A stretch of 11,657 nucleotides of DNA from Candidatus Accumulibacter iunctus. GTDB lineage: Bacteria > Pseudomonadota > Gammaproteobacteria > Burkholderiales > Rhodocyclaceae. The position numbers and the translations under genes were made by a program. Shown one piece after another: positions 6,658-11,657 of the stretch; positions within the stretch are counted from its first letter, which is position 1; every line of letters starts with the position of its first letter. The notes beneath the pieces are model-generated. The model was not told where the DNA came from. It did no database searches and worked only from the letters and a program-made list of their open reading frames with translations. Location of the stretch: assembly GCA_002345025.1 (NCBI GenBank), contig DDUX01000111.1, positions 1 through 11,657 on the forward strand. The letters run 5' to 3'.

Positions 6658-7740
6658 ATGGCGATTCGTGCCCGGGCGGCCCCGCCCGCCAGCCGCGAAT
6701 CGTCGAACGACCATCATACGCATCCGGGGTACAACAGCTTGCTCGCCAGAGAAACGACACCCAGTACCATCGTCAGGTATCTCGATGAGTACGTCATCGG
6801 CCAGGATGAGGCGAAGAAGGTCCTCGCCGTCGCGGTCTATTCGCACTACCGCAAGATCGCCACCCTGCGCAGCGATCAGGGGGCGATCGCCAAGAGCAAC
6901 GTCTTGCTCGTCGGCCCCTCCGGCACCGGCAAGACGCTGCTCTGTGACACGCTGTCGCGAATGCTGAAAGTACCTTTCGTCACCGCCGACGCAACCTCGC
7001 TGGCGCAGACCAAGTACGCCAACGAGGAGATCGAGGCGGCGCTGCAGCGGCTGCTCGACAAGGCTGACGGAAACATCGAGAACGCCCAGCACGGGATCGT
7101 CTTCATCGACGAGATCGACAAGCTGCGGACCTCGAACGCGGCGGCGGGGAGCAGTTCGGGCGAGAGCGTGCAGCACGCCCTGCTGAAGATCATGGAAGGC
7201 TCGCCCGTCAAGCTGAAGGACAGCCGCTACATCGACACCGCCAACATCCTGTTCATCTGCGGCGGCGCCTTCGTCGGTCTCGAGAACATCATGGCGAAGA
7301 CCCACGGCTTCGGCTTCATTGCGACCTCCGCCGACGACAACCAGAACATCCTCGACCGGCTCAACAAGCGCGTCAAGCCGACCGACCTGTTCGAGTTCGG
7401 GTTGATCCCCGAGTTTACCGGCCGCCTGCCGGTGATCGCCAGGCTGCACGAGCTGAGCAAGCCAATGCTGGTGCGCATCATGAGCACGGCCAAGAATTCG
7501 ATCTACCGCCAGTACATCGCGATCTTCCGTGACGAAGGGGTCGAACTGAGCATCGGCCCGCGCGTGTTCGAGCAGATCGCCGAACTCGCCATGGAGTACA
7601 AGACCGGCGCACGCAGCCTGCGTGGCATCTTCGAGGAACTGATCACGCCGATCCTCTACCTGATACCGGACAACCCGGAGATCTGCAAGGTTGAAATCTC
7701 CTCATTGTTTGAAGACGCCCGCTATTTCCGGCGCAAGTGA
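6658..7740 (+). CDS. divergent ClpX-like AAA+ unfoldase lacking zinc domain, 360 aa
   Basis: The sequence is a ClpX-type AAA+ ATPase: YLDEYVIGQDEAKKVLAVAV (41-60), Walker A GPSGTGKT (86-93), Walker B IVFIDEIDK (147-155), ICGGAF (200-205), arginine-finger region GLIPEFTGRLP (R256) and sensor 2 TGAR (R319). It differs from housekeeping ClpX (about 420 aa) in several ways. There is no Cys4 zinc-binding domain (residues 1-26 have no Cys), pore-1 GYVG is KYAN, the RKH loop is missing, and the ClpP-binding IGF motif aligns with HGF in THGFGF (215-220). The C-terminus ends soon after the small domain. ATPase and unfolding activity look possible, but partnership with ClpP and use of normal ClpX adaptors are doubtful. 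It is not in the usual tig-clpP-clpX-lon setting. ATG 6658 is the first start; TTG at 6739 is an alternative. Its job is unknown. Confidence 0.88.
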   Translation: MAIRARAAPPASRESSNDHHTHPGYNSLLARETTPSTIVRYLDEYVIGQDEAKKVLAVAVYSHYRKIATLRSDQGAIAKSNVLLVGPSGTGKTLLCDTLSRMLKVPFVTADATSLAQTKYANEEIEAALQRLLDKADGNIENAQHGIVFIDEIDKLRTSNAAAGSSSGESVQHALLKIMEGSPVKLKDSRYIDTANILFICGGAFVGLENIMAKTHGFGFIATSADDNQNILDRLNKRVKPTDLFEFGLIPEFTGRLPVIARLHELSKPMLVRIMSTAKNSIYRQYIAIFRDEGVELSIGPRVFEQIAELAMEYKTGARSLRGIFEELITPILYLIPDNPEICKVEISSLFEDARYFRRK

Positions 7741-7762
7741 CAACCGCCCGGTCGACGCGCGC

Positions 7763-8590
7763 GTGAACCGCCGGCCGGACCGGCGCACGGCTGCCGCAGC
7801 ACTGCGCGTCGCAGCCCTCGGCATTCTGCTCTATCTGCTCGCCTGCACGGGAATCGCCATGTTCCAGAACCACCTCCTCTACTTCCCGCAGCGCGCCGGC
7901 GTCAGCGAAATGACCGCCGGCGGCCTTGCCCCCTGGCCGAGCGCCGAGGACTTCCGCGGACTGCTGGCCGAACCGGCAACGCAGGCACGCGCGACGGCGA
8001 TCGTCTTCCACGGCAATGCCGGGCATGCCGGGCACCGCCAGTTCTACAGTGACGTCCTGGTACCACTCGGCGTGCGCGTCATCCTCGCCGAGTATCCGGC
8101 CTACGGGCCACGCGCCGGCGAGCTTGGCGAGACCAGCCTGGTGGCTGACGCCGAACGGACGATTGCCCTGGCGCACAGCCAATACGGCGGACCGCTGCTG
8201 ATCATTGGCGAATCGCTGGGTGCCGGCGTCGCTGCGGCCGCCAGTGCGCGTCAGCGCGCAGCGATCAGTGGCCTGCTCCTGATCACGCCGTGGGACAGGC
8301 TGGAAAACGTCGCCAGCCACCACTACCCGCTGCTGCCGGTGAAGCTGCTGCTGCGCGACCGCTACGACAGCAGCAGCCATCTCGCCGGCCTGCGCCGGCC
8401 CGTGCTCGTCGCCATCGCCGCTGACGACCGGATCGTCCCCGCCCGCTTCGGACGCGCGCTGTACGATTCGCTGCCGCAACCCAAGCGCCTGGCGCTGATC
8501 GAGGGAGCGGATCACAACGACTGGTTCTATCGGCTCGACGAGAACTGGTGGCGCGAAGCGATCGATTTTCTGCTCGCCAAGACTGACTGA
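7763..8590 (+). CDS. membrane-anchored alpha/beta hydrolase (S33/BEM46-like), 275 aa
   Basis: A short basic N-terminus (VNRRPDRR) is followed by one hydrophobic segment (about 13-33), predicting an inner-membrane anchor with the enzyme outside the cytoplasm. The alpha/beta hydrolase fold is shown by the oxyanion motif HGNAGH (83-88), the nucleophile elbow GESLG (S151), the acid in DDRIVP (D222) and the catalytic His in GADHND (H251). Relatives are the ABHD13/BEM46/YfhR-like serine hydrolases, with esterase- or peptidase-like activity; the substrate is not predictable. I chose GTG 7763 because it gives a normal anchor and starts 22 bp after the ClpX-like stop. The frame is open to a TTG at 7691, which would overlap that gene by 50 bp. 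It is probably co-transcribed with the ClpX-like gene. No strong Shine-Dalgarno is seen. Confidence 0.85.
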   Translation: MNRRPDRRTAAAALRVAALGILLYLLACTGIAMFQNHLLYFPQRAGVSEMTAGGLAPWPSAEDFRGLLAEPATQARATAIVFHGNAGHAGHRQFYSDVLVPLGVRVILAEYPAYGPRAGELGETSLVADAERTIALAHSQYGGPLLIIGESLGAGVAAAASARQRAAISGLLLITPWDRLENVASHHYPLLPVKLLLRDRYDSSSHLAGLRRPVLVAIAADDRIVPARFGRALYDSLPQPKRLALIEGADHNDWFYRLDENWWREAIDFLLAKTD

Positions 8591-8615
8591 TCCCGCGCCG
8601 CGCGCCTGAAGAAGT

Positions 8616-8633
8616 CGTCGCCAGCAGGCGACG
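8616..8633. terminator. possible hairpin terminator between convergent genes
   Basis: CGTCGCC (8616-8622) pairs perfectly with GGCGACG (8627-8633) around an AGCA loop, in the 73-bp gap between the converging hydrolase and lutB genes. A T tract is absent on both sides, so intrinsic termination is uncertain. The position is the main argument. Confidence 0.35.
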
Positions 8634-8663
8634 CCGCGGCACCGTGGACCGGTTGGCAACGTC

Positions 8664-10103
8664 TCAGTACCGCTTCCTGGCCGCCATCTCTTCGTGCAGC
8701 GTCCGCCGGGCTGGTCGCAGCGGTGTTCGGCTCTGCGTCCATCCGGATTGACGCGGCGGCGTCAGCAGCCGCAGGCGTGTCGCCAGCCAGCCAAAGGCAC
8801 GGTAGAGCAACGGACGCGTGTACAGCATCGCCCAACCTGCCCAGACGGCGTCCATGACGAGGCTGCGCGCCGCCCCCTGGCCGAGCATCGGCTGCTGCCC
8901 GACGCGCGCGTCGTGCTGCGCTTCGCCACGCAACCGGATCAGCAGGTCGGGAATCGGGATGCGCACCGGGCAGACCTCGCCACAGGCGCCACAGAGGCTG
9001 GAAGCAGTCGGCAGAACGTGTGTCGCCGCCAGGCCGAGCAGGTGCGGCGAGATGATCTCGCCGATCGGGCCCGGATAGGTCGCGCCGTAGGCATGGCCGC
9101 CGATGCGCGTGTAGACCGGACAATGGTTCATGCAGGCGCCGCAGCGGATGCACTGCAGGGTGGCGCGCAATTGCTCGTCCGCGTAGGCCTGGGTGCGGCC
9201 GTTGTCGACCAACACCAGGTGGACTTCGCGCGGGCCATCCTTCTCGCCCGGCTTGCGCGGCCCGCTGATCAGGTTGAAGTAGGTGGTGATCGCCTGTCCG
9301 GTCGCCGAGCGGGTCAGAAGCGCGAACAGCGGTGGCACGTGTTCGAGCTTCTCGACGACCTTCTCGATGCCGGTGATCGCGATGTGCACATCCGGCACCG
9401 TCGTGCACATGCGACCGTTGCCCTCGTTCTCGACCAGACACAGCGTGCCGGTCTCGGCCACCGCGAAGTTGACTCCCGAGAGACCGATCTCGGCGGCCAT
9501 GAACTTCTCGCGCAGGACGGCGCGGCCGATGCCGATCAGCTCGTCGACCGATTCGGTGTAGCTGGCCCCCGGTACCTTGTCGGCGAACAGGCGGGCGATC
9601 TCCTCCTTCGTCTTGTGGATCGCCGGCATGATGATGTGCGACGGCTTCTCGCCATCAAGCTGGACGATGTATTCGCCCATGTCACTCTCGAGCGCCTCCA
9701 TGCCGGCATCGGCCATCGCATGATTGAGCTCGATCTCCTCGCTGACCATCGACTTGCCCTTGACCATCAGTTTCGTCGCGTGCCGACGGGCGATGTCGAT
9801 GATGATCCGGTTCGCTTCGGCGGGGGTTTCGGCCCAGTGCACGCGGATGCCGTTCTCCGTCAGCCGGCGCTCGAGCAACTCGAGCAGCTCCGGCAAGCGC
9901 GCCAGACTGTACTTGCGGATGTGCTCGGCGAGCGCGCGCTGACGCTCGAAGGCAGCCAGATCGGGAAACTGCGCCGCCCGCTTGCCGATCAGGAAATCCA
10001 TCGCGCCGCGAAAACTGCGGCGCAGATGCTCGTCGGCAACCGCCGCTGCCGCGCGCTCGCGGAACTCGCTGGCGGGAACGAAGCCGAGTGGCTGTACGGT
10101 CAT
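8664..10103 (-). CDS. lutB: LutB/LldF lactate utilisation iron-sulfur protein, 479 aa
   Basis: This is the iron-sulfur electron-transfer subunit of the LutABC (LldEGF) complex, which oxidises L-lactate to pyruvate at the cytoplasmic side of the membrane. A LUD (DUF162) domain fills about residues 70-300, with NFAVAETGTLCLVENEGNGR (212-231) as its signature. Two [4Fe-4S] motifs follow: CIRCGACMNHCPVY (C318, C321, C324, C328) and CGACGEVCPV (C371, C374, C378). The C-terminal tail is of the DUF3390 type. The length is usual (B. subtilis LutB is about 475 aa). The ATG at 10103 has an excellent GAGGAGG Shine-Dalgarno inside the end of lutC and overlaps its stop by 4 bp. It is the last gene of the operon, facing the hydrolase gene. 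No motif residue is missing, so it should be functional. Confidence 0.95.
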   Translation of the reverse strand: MTVQPLGFVPASEFRERAAAAVADEHLRRSFRGAMDFLIGKRAAQFPDLAAFERQRALAEHIRKYSLARLPELLELLERRLTENGIRVHWAETPAEANRIIIDIARRHATKLMVKGKSMVSEEIELNHAMADAGMEALESDMGEYIVQLDGEKPSHIIMPAIHKTKEEIARLFADKVPGASYTESVDELIGIGRAVLREKFMAAEIGLSGVNFAVAETGTLCLVENEGNGRMCTTVPDVHIAITGIEKVVEKLEHVPPLFALLTRSATGQAITTYFNLISGPRKPGEKDGPREVHLVLVDNGRTQAYADEQLRATLQCIRCGACMNHCPVYTRIGGHAYGATYPGPIGEIISPHLLGLAATHVLPTASSLCGACGEVCPVRIPIPDLLIRLRGEAQHDARVGQQPMLGQGAARSLVMDAVWAGWAMLYTRPLLYRAFGWLATRLRLLTPPRQSGWTQSRTPLRPARRTLHEEMAARKRY

Positions 10104-10768
10104 GGCAGTTCCTCCTCGTCGAGCAGCAGGACGATCAGCTCCTTCGGGCCGTGCGCACCGTAAGCCAGCGTCACCTGGATGTCGGCGGTTTTCGACGGCC
10201 CCGAGACCAGCAGCGCATTCGTCGGCAGGTTGCCGCTCCAGTCCTGCGCGCTGATCGCCGCCAGCAGGTTGGCATGGATCTGGTCGGCATCGAGGAGCGC
10301 GAAATGGATTGGTGGCACCAGCGACAGCAGGCGTGGCTCGCTGGCGTCCGGCCAGATGATCAACGTTCCGGTCTCGGCGATGCCGCCGCGTGTCGAAGTC
10401 AGGCTGGCGTCGACGTCACGAAAGAGCTCCGTCTTCCACTCCTCGACCGGCCGGTCGTAGCAGCGCAGGCCGGCGATCCCGCTGCCGGCGAGCGCCGCGG
10501 TCTGCCGTTCGCCATGCAGCAGCGAACGCACCCCCTTCGCCAGGCACAGCTCGCGCAGCTTCGCCGGCCAGTTGCTGCGGCTGGCCCGGACGACCTCACC
10601 GTGCCAGAAAGCCATCTTCTCGCAGAACAGCCGGATCCGTTCGCCGCGATCGCCGGCTCCTGCCGCATCGGTGAGAGCCGCCTGCTGGCCCCACACGTCG
10701 GGTGGCAACGGTAGCGGACCCTGTGGCGCCTGCCGCAATCGCTGCAGGATGTTGTCACGCGCGCTCAC
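10100..10768 (-). CDS. lutC: LutC/LldG lactate utilisation LUD-domain protein, 222 aa
   Basis: This is the third component of the L-lactate oxidation complex, a single LUD (DUF162) domain without iron-sulfur cysteines. Diagnostic motifs are SLTSTRGGIAETGTLII (122-138), SGPSKTADIQ (189-198) and AYGAHGPKEL (202-211). The start is GTG at 10768, overlapping the lutA stop by 4 bp (GTGA), with GGAGA placed 6 bases upstream as Shine-Dalgarno. The length is normal. Its stop overlaps the lutB start, so all three subunits are translationally coupled and probably made in equal amounts. The gene order in transcription is A-C-B, not the A-B-C of B. subtilis. The family has no well-defined individual catalytic role, so its exact contribution is not known from sequence. 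Confidence 0.94.
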   Translation of the reverse strand: MSARDNILQRLRQAPQGPLPLPPDVWGQQAALTDAAGAGDRGERIRLFCEKMAFWHGEVVRASRSNWPAKLRELCLAKGVRSLLHGERQTAALAGSGIAGLRCYDRPVEEWKTELFRDVDASLTSTRGGIAETGTLIIWPDASEPRLLSLVPPIHFALLDADQIHANLLAAISAQDWSGNLPTNALLVSGPSKTADIQVTLAYGAHGPKELIVLLLDEEELP

Positions 10769-11550
10769 CGCGGTTCTCCGGCATCAGTGCTGCAGCGCTG
10801 CCAGAGAAAGCTTGCCAGATGCTGCCCCTGCAGGCTGCCACCCCTCTTCTGCAGCGTATGGTTGAGATTGAGCATGCAGCCACAGTCGGCGGAAATGAAG
10901 GTCGTCGCCCCGGTCTCCTGCAGCGCATCGACCTTGTCGCCGGCCATCGCCCCCGAGATCGCCGGATGCTTCAGCGAAAAGGTGCCACCGAAGCCGCAGC
11001 ATTCCGCTTCGTGGGCGTGCACGACGACATCGACCGCCGGCAACTGGTCGAGCAGCGCGCGGGCGTGCACGTGCGTCCCCATTTCTCGGCGAGCGGCACA
11101 CGAAGTATGCAGTGCGACGCGCTCGGGCCGCCCATTATCGTGCAGGCGCACCTTCGCCACCTCGAGCAGGAACTCCGACAGCTCGAAAACGCGGTCGGCG
11201 AGCGCCTGCGCTTCGGCCTGCAGGAGCGCATCGTCGGCGAAGATCTTCGGGTAGTGGTGGCGCATCGTGCCGGCGCAGGAACCGGAAGGAACGATCACCG
11301 GCCACGGCTCGGGGAACAGCCGCAACTGGGCGAGCGCCACCGCGCGTGCCTGATCGGGAAAGCCGCTGCTGTGCGCCGGTTGCCCGCAGCAGGTCTGATC
11401 GGCAGGAAAATGCACCTCGATCCCCTCGCGCTCGAGCAGCCGCACGGCGTCCAGCCCGGCCTGCGGGCAGAAGAGGTCGATCAGACAGGTCCCGAAGAGG
11501 TACACCCGGGCCGGCTTTTCGGGATACCGGCGGCGCTCTGTCCCATCCAT
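10765..11550 (-). CDS. lutA: LutA/LldE lactate utilisation CCG-domain protein, 261 aa
   Basis: This is the Cys-rich (CCG) subunit of the LutABC L-lactate oxidation complex, related to the heterodisulfide-reductase subunit HdrB and glycolate-oxidase GlcF CCG domains, which bind iron-sulfur clusters. Two CCG repeats are visible. The first has C22 in FGTCLIDLF, CCGQPAHSSG (C54, C55) and PSGSCAGTMR (C92). The second has TSCAARREMG (C151), AECCGFGGTFSLKHP (C184, C185) and SADCGCMLN (C223, C225). The length is close to the family norm (about 240 aa). The ATG at 11550 has AGGAG 7 bases upstream. It is the first gene of the operon, behind a near-consensus promoter and a GntR-type operator, so expression is likely induced by lactate. 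The glycolate-oxidase subunit GlcF is excluded by size and by the neighbouring LUD genes. Confidence 0.95.
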   Translation of the reverse strand: MDGTERRRYPEKPARVYLFGTCLIDLFCPQAGLDAVRLLEREGIEVHFPADQTCCGQPAHSSGFPDQARAVALAQLRLFPEPWPVIVPSGSCAGTMRHHYPKIFADDALLQAEAQALADRVFELSEFLLEVAKVRLHDNGRPERVALHTSCAARREMGTHVHARALLDQLPAVDVVVHAHEAECCGFGGTFSLKHPAISGAMAGDKVDALQETGATTFISADCGCMLNLNHTLQKRGGSLQGQHLASFLWQRCSTDAGEPR

Positions 11551-11572
11551 GGCATGCTCCTGCGCAAATTCG

Positions 11573-11601
11573 AACCGAAAGTGGTAAGACCACTTTCGGT
11601 T
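11573..11601. promoter_or_regulatory. GntR/FadR-family operator (LldR/LutR-like) for the lut operon
   Basis: AACCGAAAGTGGT (11573-11585) and ACCACTTTCGGTT (11589-11601) are perfect inverted arms around AAG. The core TGGTAAGACCA (11582-11592) fits the TGGT-N3-ACCA half-site pattern known for FadR-subfamily GntR regulators such as LldR and PdhR. It lies immediately downstream of the -10 box and covers the expected transcription start, a position that suits repression relieved by lactate. The regulator gene is not in the window. A transcribed copy could also form a hairpin in the leader. Confidence 0.75.
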
Positions 11602-11630
11602 AACTTACGATTGCGCAGACGCTTTGTCAA
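11602..11630 (-). promoter_or_regulatory. sigma70 promoter of lutA-lutC-lutB
   Basis: On the minus strand a perfect TTGACA -35 box (11630-11625) is followed after exactly 17 bases by TAAGTT (11607-11602), a weaker -10 box (three of six positions). Transcription would begin near 11595, inside the palindromic operator, with a leader of about 45 nt before the lutA ATG. Confidence 0.7.
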
Positions 11631-11657
11631 TCCTTGCCGTTCGCGAGCGAATCGCTG

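Noticed and set aside
8694..10163. 489-codon open frame on the plus strand
   Set aside because: It is the antisense shadow of lutB, whose iron-sulfur motifs on the minus strand are unambiguous.
1..11657. CRISPR array, tRNA, rRNA or intact insertion sequence
   Set aside because: No regularly spaced direct repeats, no tRNA-like cloverleaf, no rRNA-like stretch and no transposase gene were seen on either strand.

Overview
This is a GC-rich (well above 60% by eye) bacterial window with tightly packed genes and several 4-bp start/stop overlaps. The codon style, the lutA/lutC/lutB lactate-oxidation operon, the Bcr/CflA transporter and the DUF455 ferritin-like protein fit a betaproteobacterium, possibly Rhodocyclales (Accumulibacter-like). 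That placement is inference from general resemblance, not a database match.

Left part (1-3142, all + strand): an unrecognised 196-aa protein translationally coupled to a DUF455 ferritin-like di-iron protein, then a 90-aa orphan, then a 12-TM Bcr/CflA-type MFS exporter. Middle (3143-6657): directly after the exporter lie two fragments of a HigBA/RelE-type toxin-antitoxin pair. The toxin has lost its N-terminal half and the antitoxin has lost its helix-turn-helix. They abut the 3' end of a large minus-strand gene that fuses an archaeo-eukaryotic primase-like domain, an XPB-like superfamily II helicase and a C-terminal DUF559/Vsr-like nuclease domain, the architecture associated with TOTE-type conflict (defence) systems. 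Its leader carries a good sigma70-like promoter, a perfect 15-bp inverted repeat and a dispersed REP-like palindrome. The palindrome creates a false N-terminal extension of the reading frame.

Right of this (6658-8590, + strand): a divergently transcribed, unusual ClpX paralogue without the zinc-binding domain or RKH loop and with an altered ClpP-binding loop, followed closely by a membrane-anchored alpha/beta hydrolase. Converging on these (8664-11550, - strand) is a three-gene lactate utilisation operon, lutA-lutC-lutB, with 4-bp overlaps at both junctions. It is preceded by a near-consensus promoter whose start site is covered by a 13-bp palindrome with a TGGT-N3-ACCA core, a typical FadR-subfamily GntR operator (LldR/LutR-like).

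The main accessory interest is the primase-helicase-nuclease fusion beside a degraded toxin-antitoxin module and a non-canonical ClpX-like unfoldase. The flanking metabolic genes look ordinary.
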